Positions 42,507 to 51,583 of a stretch of 64,000 nucleotides of DNA are shown here, one piece after another. Under the pieces are notes generated by a model. The model saw only the letters and a program-made list of their open reading frames with translations, had not been told where the DNA came from and ran no database searches. The stretch is from CAYPHJ01 sp964410485. GTDB lineage: Bacteria; Desulfobacterota; Binatia; UBA9968. Both the position numbers and the translations under genes were made by a program. The stretch is taken from assembly GCA_964410485.1 (NCBI GenBank), contig CAYPHJ010000002.1, positions 43,779 through 107,778 on the forward strand, in the 5' to 3' direction. The first letter of the stretch is position 1; each line of letters starts with the position of its first letter.

Positions 42507-43286
42507 TTAGCGGGGTGCCAGAGTAAGCCGATTTCGGCGTGAGTCGAGGGAAGTGTGAAAGCGGCTAAGATAGTCAAGGCCCAAGAGACCACCAATGTTT
42601 GGATTCGGGCTAAAATCGTGAATTGCTACCATCAGATCGAGTGCCGCGGCATCGCTCACGTGAAGCGATTTTAGTGGCACGAGAGGAACTCGGATCATGC
42701 CGTTGGCAGTCAGAATAGAAGTATGAGACGCGGCCTGTAAGCTGAGTTGTGCGGCCACTTGCCGCGATACGACTGTCAGACTGGCGCCGGTGTCGAGTAT
42801 CATATAGGTTTGGATTTTCCGGTTCAGAGTGACGGGTACGATAACTGCCGTGCCCGTCATATGAACCGGAACGACAACTGCTTTTTGTGAGCGCACCGGC
42901 ACCGCTGATTCGCTGGCGATCGACACCGGCGGCTGCGGTAGCCGCCGGAGGAAGCTCTCCAATTGGGCCGCTTCCAAATCGGTTCCTTTGATCCAACCCA
43001 CGGCGCCGTTCTTTGTTTTCACAAGGTACCACCGGACACCGCCAGAGCCTATGCTTTCGGCCATGGGAGTGACAATCTCCTCCGCTTGGACCGATTCGAG
43101 CCCGGGGGATGCATCGTCCGGCGCGCTGCGTACTTCGATGTGAATGTGGGTCGCGGCTACGGGGGAGCTTTGTGTCCCTAGCCATAGGGCAAGAAACATG
43201 ATGGCGCAGCGAGTAGAAGGGCGAGTGACCTTCGTGGCGCGCTGGAGGCACCCACCTACGTAGAACAGGACAGAACCTGAGGGCAT
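42507..43286 (-). CDS. Retropepsin-like aspartic protease with SH3-like domain
   Basis: The 259-residue protein has a probable export signal (hydrophobic MFLALWLGTQSSPVAA at about residues 30-45; a start at 43199 is therefore possible). An SH3b-like segment follows (RWYLVKTKNGAVGWIKGTDLE), and then a single retropepsin-type domain with the active Asp in MILDTGASLTVVS and a GGLLGLDYLSRF flap/end motif. Such clan AA proteases dimerise. It is the last gene of a three-gene run (18 nt after the sigma-54 activator gene), so it may be controlled by or act in the same envelope process. Confidence 0.83.
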   Translation of the reverse strand: MPSGSVLFYVGGCLQRATKVTRPSTRCAIMFLALWLGTQSSPVAATHIHIEVRSAPDDASPGLESVQAEEIVTPMAESIGSGGVRWYLVKTKNGAVGWIKGTDLEAAQLESFLRRLPQPPVSIASESAVPVRSQKAVVVPVHMTGTAVIVPVTLNRKIQTYMILDTGASLTVVSRQVAAQLSLQAASHTSILTANGMIRVPLVPLKSLHVSDAAALDLMVAIHDFSPNPNIGGLLGLDYLSRFHTSLDSRRNRLTLAPR

Positions 43287-43304
43287 GGGGTCTTTGTGCG
43301 GCGG

Positions 43305-44585
43305 TTACGGCGAGATCGCGAACTTTTCGAGCTTTCGGTAAAGTGTTCGCGTCGATATTCCGAGCGCCTGGGCGGCTTTGGCTTTGTTGCCGCTCGTTTG
43401 CCGAAGCGCCTCTTGGATCAAGCTCTTTTCTCCCTCCTCAATGTTGCGAATCGCTGTGGTGACAATTTCCTCGCGCCGGCCCGTGGCGTATTGCTGCAGG
43501 TTCATCGGTAGATCGCTGATCGTAATGTAGTCGCCATCCGACACCATGACGGCGCTCTCAATGACGCTCTTGAGCTCGCGGATGTTGCCGGGCCAAGGAT
43601 AATCGAGAAAGAGAGCTTTCACAGAGCTGCTGATTTTCTTCAGTGATTTCTGCAGCTGATTACACGACTGGTAGACGAAGTTTGCAACGAGCAAAATGAT
43701 GTCTTCCCTGCGTTCTCTCAGTGCCGGAAGAATCACCCGGGCGCTGTTGAGGCGAAAGTACAAATCCTTGCGAAACCCGTTGTGCTGGATGGCGTCTTCG
43801 AGGTCCTTATTGGTCGCCGCAATAATGCGAACGTCGCTGGTCCGGGGCGAAGACTCACCCACCTTATAGAACTCGCGGGTTTCGAGAAAACGCAGCAGCT
43901 TCAATTGGATGGCGGGAGCGAGATCGCCGATCTCGTCGAGAAACAGCGTGCCGCCTTCGGCCGCTTCGATGAGTCCCTTCTTGTTGCGGTCAGCCCCGGT
44001 GAAAGCGCCTCGAACATAGCCGAAGAGTTCGCTCTCCACGAGCGTTTCCGGGATTGCAGTCATATTGCAGCCCACGAAGGGTTTGGTTGCCCGCGGCCCC
44101 TGACAGTGAATGTACTGGGCCATGACTTCTTTGCCGGTCCCGGTTTCGCCGGTGATCAGCACGGTAATGTCGTGCATGGCGTAACGATTGGCGAGGTTGA
44201 GAATTTCGTGGAACTGGGGAGTGTCACCGATCATCATGGGAAGGCGAATGCTGGCCAGGGACTTGCCGTCATCGCCTGTTTGCGGGGGCTGGCCGAGCAG
44301 CCGGTACAGATTGTGTGTGTGGTACGGTTGGTAGCAAATGAGCGCCAAATCGTTGGTGTTCGCCTGCACGCGTTTCAGGAAAACCTGCCAGGCGTGGCCC
44401 TGACATAATGTGATGTCGGCGAACACAAACTTGATTTGCTCCGCCGGAAAAGCGTTAAAGATACGGTCTGCGTCGTCCAGGCTCCGGCTTACATGGACAG
44501 AAATATCCCTGACTTCGAGCAATTTGGAAACTGCGGCAAGCGAACCCTCAGCGGCATGAACGACAAGAGCGATGGGCTTGGGCAT
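43305..44585 (-). CDS. Sigma-54-dependent transcriptional activator (NtrC family) with degenerate receiver
   Basis: The 426-residue protein has an N-terminal receiver-like domain (1-105). It keeps a possible Asp (VFADITL) but lacks the acidic pair at its first strand (VVHAAEGS). The AAA+ domain has Walker A GETGTGKE, the sigma-54 contact loop GAFTGA and Walker B GGTLFLDEIGD. A Fis-type HTH follows (KAKAAQALGISTRTLYRKLEK). It starts 6 nt after the AAA ATPase gene. It should open sigma-54 promoters, perhaps in response to its operon partner rather than a kinase. Confidence 0.9.
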   Translation of the reverse strand: MPKPIALVVHAAEGSLAAVSKLLEVRDISVHVSRSLDDADRIFNAFPAEQIKFVFADITLCQGHAWQVFLKRVQANTNDLALICYQPYHTHNLYRLLGQPPQTGDDGKSLASIRLPMMIGDTPQFHEILNLANRYAMHDITVLITGETGTGKEVMAQYIHCQGPRATKPFVGCNMTAIPETLVESELFGYVRGAFTGADRNKKGLIEAAEGGTLFLDEIGDLAPAIQLKLLRFLETREFYKVGESSPRTSDVRIIAATNKDLEDAIQHNGFRKDLYFRLNSARVILPALRERREDIILLVANFVYQSCNQLQKSLKKISSSVKALFLDYPWPGNIRELKSVIESAVMVSDGDYITISDLPMNLQQYATGRREEIVTTAIRNIEEGEKSLIQEALRQTSGNKAKAAQALGISTRTLYRKLEKFAISP

Positions 44586-44591
44586 GGTTGG

Positions 44592-46043
44592 CTATTCACG
44601 GGCCGCAGTAGGGAGAATGACCATGTTCTCCAGGGAATCCGCCAGCAACTGGCGCGTGATGTGGGGCGGCTTGCCGAGGTAATGGCTGGCCGCGATCACA
44701 TGCTCCGCAATGAACTTCGGGTGGAAACCTGCAAACGGCACTTTGTTCTTATAGTAAAACGTATTGAATAAATGGACGATGATATCTTCGTCGAATGTCA
44801 ACGCATAGGATTCGCAAACGCGGCGGAAAATCTCCCTGTATTCATCGGCGGAGGGAGGATTGACTTTAAGTTTGTAGTGAATGCGCCGCAGTTGAGCAGG
44901 ATCCATCAGCTCTTCCGGCGGAAAATTCGTGGCAAAAATGACGAGTTGGTCGAACAGGACGGAAAACTTCTTGCCGGTGTGAAGTGTCAGATAATCCAGC
45001 TTTCGTTCGAGGGGAAAAATCCAGCGGTTCAACAACTCGTGCGGCCGCACACGCTGGCGCCCAAAATCGTCGATGACAAAGATGCCCCCGATGGCTTTCA
45101 TCTGCAGCGGCGCCTCGTAGTACTTGGAATGCGGATCAAAATCGAGATCCAGCATCTCGAGCGTCAACTCGCCGCCCGAGATGATATAGGGCCTTCTACA
45201 CCGCACCCACCGCGAATCGTGGGCTAAAGACGGCATAAAAACCGGATCGGAATCCGGGTCGGCCTCTTCGTTGTTCGTTGACAACTCTTGGTGCACTGAC
45301 GGATCGTAGATTTTGATAATCTGGCCGTCGGCTTCGATACAATAGGGGACGTATACGGCCTGCTCGAAGGCGCTGATTAAACCCTCGGCGATTGACGTTT
45401 TGCCATTTCCCGCAGCACCGTAAATCAAAATGGCTCGGCCGGAATTCGACGCCGGCCCAAGCTGTCGAATGATGTCCTCGGGGAGAACAAGATGCGACAG
45501 CGCCCGCTTGAGTTTTACAGCACCCACGACCTCGTTTGTAATGGTTTGCTTTTGAACCTGCAGTTGGTAGCTTTCGAGGGGCACAGGGACCGGCCCGATG
45601 TATTCGCAACGGCGAAGGGCTTCACTTGCTCTCTCCTTGCCTGCGCCGGTCAGCGCATAGCGCATGACGTTGTAATTTTTTTCCGACGGGCCGCGAATTT
45701 CTACCAGGGCCTCTTTCTTGGCAAAATTTAGCAACTCCTCCACCACGCCACGCGTCAGTTTGATTTGCTCCGAAACTTCCGGAATTGTCTGCAAGCCGGA
45801 TACATACATGGTGCGGAGCAGGCAAGTAACGAGAAAATTCGTGTCTAACCCCGTCTCATCGACATTTTTCGCCACCGTGGGTGGCTCTTGTAATATCGCA
45901 TCCAGCTCTTGTTTGGTGACGTAGCCCAGGGCAACCAGATTATCGCTCATGCGACCGCCAGCGATTTTTTGCTGGCGGTGCACCTTGTCTAGTTGCTCCT
46001 CTGTGATGATTTGTTTCGCCAGTAGGAGTTCAGGGACTGACAT
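44592..46043 (-). CDS. AAA ATPase with N-terminal MshEN/GspE-N-like domain
   Basis: The 483-residue protein starts with two helical LLAKQIITEEQLDKVHRQQ and LVALGYVTKQELDAIL units, like the nucleotide-sensing N-domain of type II/IV secretion ATPases. A winged-helix-like region (about 70-150) follows, and then an AAA module with Walker A GAAGNGKT (about 208) and Walker B GGIFVIDDFGRQ. The C-terminal end, FHPKFIAEHVIAASHYLGKPPHI, is the lid. Its start has GAGG 7 nt before. It heads the operon with the sigma-54 activator. A role as regulator of an envelope or pilus system is possible but not shown. Confidence 0.75.
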   Translation of the reverse strand: MSVPELLLAKQIITEEQLDKVHRQQKIAGGRMSDNLVALGYVTKQELDAILQEPPTVAKNVDETGLDTNFLVTCLLRTMYVSGLQTIPEVSEQIKLTRGVVEELLNFAKKEALVEIRGPSEKNYNVMRYALTGAGKERASEALRRCEYIGPVPVPLESYQLQVQKQTITNEVVGAVKLKRALSHLVLPEDIIRQLGPASNSGRAILIYGAAGNGKTSIAEGLISAFEQAVYVPYCIEADGQIIKIYDPSVHQELSTNNEEADPDSDPVFMPSLAHDSRWVRCRRPYIISGGELTLEMLDLDFDPHSKYYEAPLQMKAIGGIFVIDDFGRQRVRPHELLNRWIFPLERKLDYLTLHTGKKFSVLFDQLVIFATNFPPEELMDPAQLRRIHYKLKVNPPSADEYREIFRRVCESYALTFDEDIIVHLFNTFYYKNKVPFAGFHPKFIAEHVIAASHYLGKPPHITRQLLADSLENMVILPTAARE

Positions 46044-46099
46044 GCGCGGACCTCGTAACCGTGAAAAATATGTTGTTTTTGACGAAAGTCAGGTTTAAT

Positions 46100-46114
46100 A
46101 TCCGGTATACGGAT
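46100..46114. promoter_or_regulatory. ATCCG-N5-CGGAT inverted repeat in the divergent control region
   Basis: Arms ATCCG and CGGAT around GTATA lie between the divergent AAA ATPase and SPOR lipoprotein genes, a place where an operator is expected. The short arms make it weak evidence. Confidence 0.35.
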
Positions 46115-46192
46115 CAAAAAGTTGTTTCATTATAGGTCATATTGAACCGCTGTCAAGAAAAGTTTACCTCGGTAGGACGCGGAAGGGATCTC

Positions 46193-48079
46193 ATGAGAAT
46201 TTTTGGCAAAGTTCGCAAGTATTTGTTTCTATTGCTCTATTTATTTATCGCCGGCTGCGCAGTGATGGAAGGCCAGGGCAAAAAAACCGTACCTCTAGGA
46301 CTCATTACCACCCCCGCGACTTACTATAGTACCCCCAAAGCCAAGTATCTCGGTGAAAGATATCAGTCCCACCTTGACAAGATTGTTGAACAGATTACAC
46401 GAAACCCAAAAACTGCAAATTTGCAGTTCGCGAACAATATTTCATCGATTGGTGGAATAGGATTTTTCACTCATTCGGCCGTCAGATCCGCTGATGAGCG
46501 CTATCTTGAAGTTATTCTAGTAGCCCCCGAGACGTTCGAAGCGCCCGGTGAATTTAATGCCAAGTTCGAGCGCATATTTTCGCTGTACGGCACGGAGTTA
46601 TTGTCTCTTTTATCCGATGACCTTGTCATTTATCAGGAAAAAGAAGTCAGTGGATATGGTTTGAACGTGTCCTGGAGAAACATCGTATCCGATCGCCGGG
46701 GCCCTCGTGTCACTCTTGAACGCGCAATTGTGTACTTTCCGAAAGAAAAGGTACGGAGTTTTCTAACTCGCGAACTGAGCCGGAACGATCTTCTTGAGCA
46801 CGCTGTCATCTTTTCAGTGAGGGAGGATGGTGCGCCGACTCTCGTCTCGTTTCGCGCGCCAGAGCCGCGGCAGGATTTTCGCCCACCTATTCTTGAAGAA
46901 AATCTTGCCGCAGCCAAAGCCGTTCCACAACGAAAAGCTGAGACTCCGTCTCGATCGACTACCTTGCACAGCCCAGCGGCTCCCTTACCGCCTGTTCCCG
47001 CCCGACAAAAGCATTCGCCAAGAGCGGAGCCGGCCCCAAAGCCGACACTTCCCACTAACAAGGAGCAGGTCTCCCCATCTATTCCACCACCGCCAACTCG
47101 CGCTGCGAAAGAGGAGCCGAAACGAGCGCTTCCAGTTCCGGCTGCGGTCCAGCAGGCCACAGGGGGCTCTCAGGTAGCTATCGTTGAGGCAAAGCGGCCG
47201 GAGCTAACGCCGAAGGAACAGGCCAAGACTAAAGCTGAAACAATGGCGCCGCAGACCGGAGCAGAAACAGAGGAGCGATCTGCTGTCGCAGTCAAGTCGC
47301 CGGAATCGACCAGTATCGCCACTAAACAGGACGAGCGGGCGGAGTCGAAGGACAGCGGGCATCAACTCCGGGCCGATATGGGATCTTCCGATGTCAACAA
47401 GTTTGAGCGACCAGCGGTGCTGCCCGATCGCGCTGAATCCGTTGAGGTGACCAGGACTGAAGCGGCCGCGGCAGCATCCAGGGCCGAAGTGGCGGCGGCA
47501 CCGCCCAGAGAAAAAGCGGCCGCGACATCACCCAGGGACGGAGACGAGGCTCCCGCGGTGCCGCCGGTTGGTACGTCTATGAAACTCGTCGAGGCACCGG
47601 CTCCGGCTCCGGTCACGACGCCAAAAACTCATGAAATCGAGCCCTCGCAGGCGGGGCTCCACGAAGCGCCCCGACGCGCTGAGACCAGAGCAGTGGCGCC
47701 CCCAGCCGAGGAACCGACTATCTCATCGGGTAGCAATGAGCAGGTTGCGCTCTTGCGGCGGCCGCCAAGCGAGCCGGCTATAGACAAGAAGCCGCCCGTC
47801 CGGCCGCTGCCGAAAGCATTGGAAGGGTTTGTTATTCAGGTCGGTTTTAGTGAACGAGTAAAGGCGCAGCGGTGGGCCGAATCTATGGAGCGAGCTGGCT
47901 ATGCGGTTTCGATAACGGAATCCGGCGCCGGAGCGGTGCGCGTGCGTATTGGTAACTTTGCCATGCGCGATGAGGCAGAGCACCGACTCCAGAATTTTCG
48001 CAAAGAAGGGCTGACCGGCATCGTGATTAATCTGCCACAAGCGTTCCGCCCGCAGGTGGCGGAGAGCAAAAGCGAGTAG
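46193..48079 (+). CDS. Outer-membrane-type lipoprotein with disordered linker and SPOR domain
   Basis: The start is ATG 46193 (628 residues). A signal peptide ends in a lipobox, FIAGC, so the protein is lipid-anchored. Residues ~30-240 form a globular part of unknown fold. A very long Pro/Ala/Glu/Lys-rich disordered stretch (about 240-540) follows, and then a C-terminal SPOR domain (FVIQVGFSERVKAQRWAESMERAG, RVRIGNFAMRDEAEHRL). SPOR domains bind denuded peptidoglycan at the septum. The linker could span the periplasm. It is divergent from the AAA/sigma-54 operon, which may control it. Confidence 0.83.
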   Translation: MRIFGKVRKYLFLLLYLFIAGCAVMEGQGKKTVPLGLITTPATYYSTPKAKYLGERYQSHLDKIVEQITRNPKTANLQFANNISSIGGIGFFTHSAVRSADERYLEVILVAPETFEAPGEFNAKFERIFSLYGTELLSLLSDDLVIYQEKEVSGYGLNVSWRNIVSDRRGPRVTLERAIVYFPKEKVRSFLTRELSRNDLLEHAVIFSVREDGAPTLVSFRAPEPRQDFRPPILEENLAAAKAVPQRKAETPSRSTTLHSPAAPLPPVPARQKHSPRAEPAPKPTLPTNKEQVSPSIPPPPTRAAKEEPKRALPVPAAVQQATGGSQVAIVEAKRPELTPKEQAKTKAETMAPQTGAETEERSAVAVKSPESTSIATKQDERAESKDSGHQLRADMGSSDVNKFERPAVLPDRAESVEVTRTEAAAAASRAEVAAAPPREKAAATSPRDGDEAPAVPPVGTSMKLVEAPAPAPVTTPKTHEIEPSQAGLHEAPRRAETRAVAPPAEEPTISSGSNEQVALLRRPPSEPAIDKKPPVRPLPKALEGFVIQVGFSERVKAQRWAESMERAGYAVSITESGAGAVRVRIGNFAMRDEAEHRLQNFRKEGLTGIVINLPQAFRPQVAESKSE

Positions 48080-48098
48080 CAGCGGCCGCCGCGGCGGC

Positions 48099-48130
48099 GG
48101 TCTCGAGTCTCGGGTTTTCCCGAACGAGAG
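48099..48130. repeat. GTCTCNN array with inverted partner
   Basis: GTCTCGA, GTCTCGG and then CCCGAACGAGAG, 20 nt after the lipoprotein stop, between convergent genes. It could work as a terminator-like hairpin. Confidence 0.7.
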
Positions 48131-48136
48131 ATTAAT

Positions 48137-49585
48137 TCACTGTTGCTGGATTAGTTTGCGTTTGAGGATTTCGTTTACCTTCTGGGGGTTGGCCTTGCCC
48201 TGGCTGGCACGCATGACTTGCCCCACGAGAAAAGCAAAGACTTTTTCGTTGCCTGCCCGATAATCCGCTACCTGTTTGGGGTAGTTCGCCAAAATGGCCT
48301 CCACCGCTGACTCGATGCTCGCCAAATCTGAGACTTGTTCGAGCCCTCGTTCCGCTATGATTGCCTGCGGCATTTGACCCGTGGCTACCACCTCATCGAA
48401 CACAGTCTTGGCGATTTTTCCGCTGATCTTCTTCTGATCCAGCAGCTGCACCAATGAGGCTAGATGCGCCGGAGGCATCGGCCATTGGCTTATGTATAGG
48501 TTGGCATCGAGTTTTTGTTCCTTCAGCAGGCGAAAAAGGTCGCCAGTTATCCAGTTGCTGATCCCCTTGGCGTTGGCATGAATTGCCAGGGACGCTTCGA
48601 AATAATCCGCGATATCCTTTCGGCTCGTCAAGAGGTGAGCGTCGTACTCGGACAAACCATGTTGCGACATGAAACGCATCTTGCGCGCTTCAGGAAGCTC
48701 GGGCAGCGAAGCTCGGATGGCCTCGATCCATTGTTCCTCCACGACCACCGGCAGCAGATCCGGATCGGGAAAGTACCGATAGTCGTGCGCGAATTCTTTC
48801 GTGCGCATGGCACGGGTGACTTCACGCTCGGAGTCCCACAGACGTGTTTCTTGACGTAAGCGGCCGCCGTCCGAAAGAACTCCCACCTGCCGGCGCGTTT
48901 CATATTCAAGCGCTTTTTCAACCGCCTTAAACGAGTTGAGATTTTTAACCTCGATTTTTGTTCCCAGGACCACGCTACCCTGCTCGCGAATGGACACGTT
49001 TGCATCGCAGCGGAAGCTTCCTTCTTCCATGTTGCCGTCACATATCTGCAGATACTGAAGAATCGCGCGTAGCGTCCTCAGGTAAGCTCCGGCCTCCTCG
49101 GCGCTGCGGAGATCGGGCTCGGTGACGATTTCCAACAGCGGTACTCCCGCGCGGTTCAGGTCCACAAGGCTGAAGTCCGAGCGCGGGTCGTGAATGTTTT
49201 TCCCGGCGTCCTCTTCCATATGGATGCGCGTTAGACGAATGCGTTTTGGCGCGCCACCGGTCTGGATTTCGATGTGGCCGCTGCTACAGATCGGGCGGTC
49301 GTATTGGCTGATTTGATAATTTTTTGGCAGATCGGGGTAGAAATAATGCTTGCGCGCGAGCAGACTGACGGGCGCAATCTGACAGTGGGTTGCAAGCCCG
49401 GCCCGAATCGCAAACTCCACCACCTTTTTGTTGAGAACCGGCAGGACACCGGGAAATCCGGCGCAGACAGGACAGGTGTGACGGTTCGGTTTGTCGCCAA
49501 ATTTAGTCGAGCACCCGCAAAAGATCTTCGATTGCGTCAGGAGCTGGGCGTGTACTTCTAAACCAATGACGGGCTCGTATTTCAT
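48137..49585 (-). CDS. gatB: Asp-tRNA(Asn)/Glu-tRNA(Gln) amidotransferase subunit B
   Basis: The 482-residue protein begins MKYEPVIGLEVHAQLLTQSKIFCGC, with the zinc-type cysteines in CGCSTKF and CPVCAGFPGVLPVLN. The GatB cradle is followed by the helical YqeY-like tail (NYPKQVADYRAGNEKVFAFLVGQVMRAS) ending QKVNEILKRKL. GatB binds the mischarged tRNA and phosphorylates its side-chain carboxylate, while GatA supplies ammonia. It is the third gene of gatC-gatA-gatB, separated from gatA by 55 nt holding a repeat array. Confidence 0.96.
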   Translation of the reverse strand: MKYEPVIGLEVHAQLLTQSKIFCGCSTKFGDKPNRHTCPVCAGFPGVLPVLNKKVVEFAIRAGLATHCQIAPVSLLARKHYFYPDLPKNYQISQYDRPICSSGHIEIQTGGAPKRIRLTRIHMEEDAGKNIHDPRSDFSLVDLNRAGVPLLEIVTEPDLRSAEEAGAYLRTLRAILQYLQICDGNMEEGSFRCDANVSIREQGSVVLGTKIEVKNLNSFKAVEKALEYETRRQVGVLSDGGRLRQETRLWDSEREVTRAMRTKEFAHDYRYFPDPDLLPVVVEEQWIEAIRASLPELPEARKMRFMSQHGLSEYDAHLLTSRKDIADYFEASLAIHANAKGISNWITGDLFRLLKEQKLDANLYISQWPMPPAHLASLVQLLDQKKISGKIAKTVFDEVVATGQMPQAIIAERGLEQVSDLASIESAVEAILANYPKQVADYRAGNEKVFAFLVGQVMRASQGKANPQKVNEILKRKLIQQQ

Positions 49586-49596
49586 AGCTTGTCAAG

Positions 49597-49682
49597 TCGA
49601 CGATCGAGGACAGAGGATCGAGGATCGCGATCTTCCATCTTCAATCATCTTCAATCTTCATCGTCGATTCTTCAATCTTCGG
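49597..49682. repeat. GATCGAG / ATCTTCA heptamer arrays overlapping the end of gatA
   Basis: GATCGAG, GACAGAG, GATCGAG, GATCGCG (from 49602) faces ATCTTCC, ATCTTCA-type units. The right part runs from 49641 into the gatA coding strand and encodes its last residues, KIEESTMKIEDD. Confidence 0.82.
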
Positions 49683-51128
49683 CTTCATTTTGTGCCACTC
49701 GGTGGACTGCTCGTACGCGTACGCCATGCGCAACACCGTGGCCTCATCAAAGTATTTTCCAATGATTTGCATGCCGATGGGACGGCCGGCCAAATCGAAC
49801 CCACAAGGCAGGGAAACGGCAGGGAGTCCTGCCAGGTTCACTGAGATCGTATAGATGTCCGAAAGATACATTTGAAGCGGATCCCGGGTCCGTTCGCCCA
49901 GCTTGAAGGCCGTTGTCGGAGTTGTTGGAGTGACAATCACATCACAGTGTGTGAAGGCCTGGATAAAATCAGCCTTGATGAGGGCTCGGACACGTTGCGC
50001 TTTCAGATAGTAGGCATCGTAGTACCCGGCCGATAGAGCGTATGTGCCGAGCATGATGCGGCGTTTCACTTCCGGTCCGAATCCCTCCTCGCGCGTTAAC
50101 ATGTAAGTATCGGTGAGATCTTTGCCTGGCGCGCGGTAACCGTAACGCATGCCATCATAGCGCGCCAGGTTTGAGCTGGCCTCCGCCGTGGCAACAACAT
50201 AATAGACGGCCACGCCGTATTCGGTGTGCGGCAGCGAAATCTCCGTCAGGATTGCGCCCTGCGTTTCGAGATGGCGAATGGCCACGCGAACCGATTGTTC
50301 CACCTCTGGCTCTATTCCCGTGACGAAATATTCCTTCGGAATGCCCACCCGCAGCCCTTTTATATCGCCCGCGACGGCATCCGCGTAGCGCGGTACGGGT
50401 CGATTCACCGATGTGGAGTCGGCGGGATCGTGTCCGGCAATGGCTTCGAGAACAAGCGCGCAATCCATGACGTCTTTGGTCAAGGGACCTACCTGATCCA
50501 TGGAAGAGGCAAACGCAATGATTCCATAGCGACTAACCCGTCCATAAGTCGGCTTCAAGCCAACAATGCCGCAACAGGCGGCCGGTTGGCGGATGGAACC
50601 ACCTGTATCGGTTCCCAGAGCAGCAATGCACTGGTCCGCCGCTACCGCCGCAGCGGAACCCCCTGAAGATCCTCCCGGCACACAGTCGCTGTTCCAGGGA
50701 TTGCGCGTTGGGAAAAACGCCGAATTTTCGGTCGAAGAACCCATGGCAAATTCGTCGAGGTTTGTTTTGCCGACAATCACCGCACCGGCCGACCGCAGCC
50801 GCGCAACCGTGGTGCTGTCGTACGGCGGGACAAAGTTGCCCAGGATCTTTGACGCGCAGGTCGTGCGCAGGCCGTTCGTGAGGAAGTTGTCCTTGACCGC
50901 CAGGGGAATGCCCAAGAGCGGGCTCGAATGACCCTTGCTTTTGAGGATCTCGTCAGCCCCTTTTGCCTGTTCGAGGGCCGACTCTTTCGCCAACGTGATG
51001 TAAGAGTGCAGCTCCGCTTCGGTATCGGCGATGCGGGCAAATACGGCCTCGGTCAGCTCCCGAGCCGAGATCGTGCGCGTTTTGAGTTTGTCGCTGGCCT
51101 CATGAACCGTTAACGAGCAAAGATTCAT
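49641..51128 (-). CDS. gatA: Asp-tRNA(Asn)/Glu-tRNA(Gln) amidotransferase subunit A
   Basis: The 495-residue amidase has Lys in AVKDNFLTNG, cis-Ser in GGSSGGSAAAVAAD and nucleophile Ser in TDTGGSIRQPAACCG, all intact. GatA hydrolyses glutamine and channels ammonia to GatB. It starts inside gatC (4-nt ATGA overlap), which ensures coupled translation. The extra C-terminal tail after TEWHKMKPK is encoded by the repeat at 49641-49682 and is not part of the usual fold. Confidence 0.96.
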   Translation of the reverse strand: MNLCSLTVHEASDKLKTRTISARELTEAVFARIADTEAELHSYITLAKESALEQAKGADEILKSKGHSSPLLGIPLAVKDNFLTNGLRTTCASKILGNFVPPYDSTTVARLRSAGAVIVGKTNLDEFAMGSSTENSAFFPTRNPWNSDCVPGGSSGGSAAAVAADQCIAALGTDTGGSIRQPAACCGIVGLKPTYGRVSRYGIIAFASSMDQVGPLTKDVMDCALVLEAIAGHDPADSTSVNRPVPRYADAVAGDIKGLRVGIPKEYFVTGIEPEVEQSVRVAIRHLETQGAILTEISLPHTEYGVAVYYVVATAEASSNLARYDGMRYGYRAPGKDLTDTYMLTREEGFGPEVKRRIMLGTYALSAGYYDAYYLKAQRVRALIKADFIQAFTHCDVIVTPTTPTTAFKLGERTRDPLQMYLSDIYTISVNLAGLPAVSLPCGFDLAGRPIGMQIIGKYFDEATVLRMAYAYEQSTEWHKMKPKIEESTMKIEDD

Positions 51129-51415
51129 TCGATGATTTTCGGCACCTGGAAAAAGGTTTGGTCTTCTTTAGCGGGAGCATTGGCCAGGATGGTCTCCGGA
51201 GACGCTGGATTGGTGACCTGATCTTCACGAAACGCGTTCACAATATCGATTACGTGCGCCAGCGGCTCGACGGCAGTTGTGTCCAGCTGGTTGAGCTTGT
51301 CCATGAATTCCAGGATGCGACTCAACTCGCCGGCAAGTTGCGTCTCTTCCTCTTCGGTGAGACGCAGCCGGGCGAGCGCCGCCAGATGCTGAACCTCTTC
51401 GCGGGTGAGTTTCAT
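51125..51415 (-). CDS. gatC: Asp-tRNA(Asn)/Glu-tRNA(Gln) amidotransferase subunit C
   Basis: ATG 51415 gives 96 residues, the normal GatC size, beginning MKLTREEVQHLAALARLRLTEEE and continuing LSRILEFMDKLNQLDT and VNAFREDQV. It wraps the GatA/GatB interface. The frame is open upstream to 51481, but this region does not look like GatC. No good ribosome-binding site is seen. It heads the gatCAB operon. Confidence 0.94.
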   Translation of the reverse strand: MKLTREEVQHLAALARLRLTEEEETQLAGELSRILEFMDKLNQLDTTAVEPLAHVIDIVNAFREDQVTNPASPETILANAPAKEDQTFFQVPKIIE

Positions 51416-51490
51416 TGGATTTTTTTTAACACAAGGTGGCTTCAATGCCAATCTGGAAAGATAGACCGGATAGCCCCGCAATGTGAAGTT

Positions 51491-51539
51491 CCGCCGGCCT
51501 CGACGCGAGACTCGGGACCAGAGCTCGAGACGGCCGGCG
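51491..51539. repeat. GAGACTC array inside a GCCGGC palindrome
   Basis: CCGCCGGCCTCG and CGAGACGGCCGGCG flank GCGAGACTCGGGACC, in the gap between the divergent gatC and rnhB genes. Confidence 0.7.
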
Positions 51540-51583
51540 TTTAATTTGCAGTGAGCCGCCGTTTTGGCTTAAAAGGATTGGCT

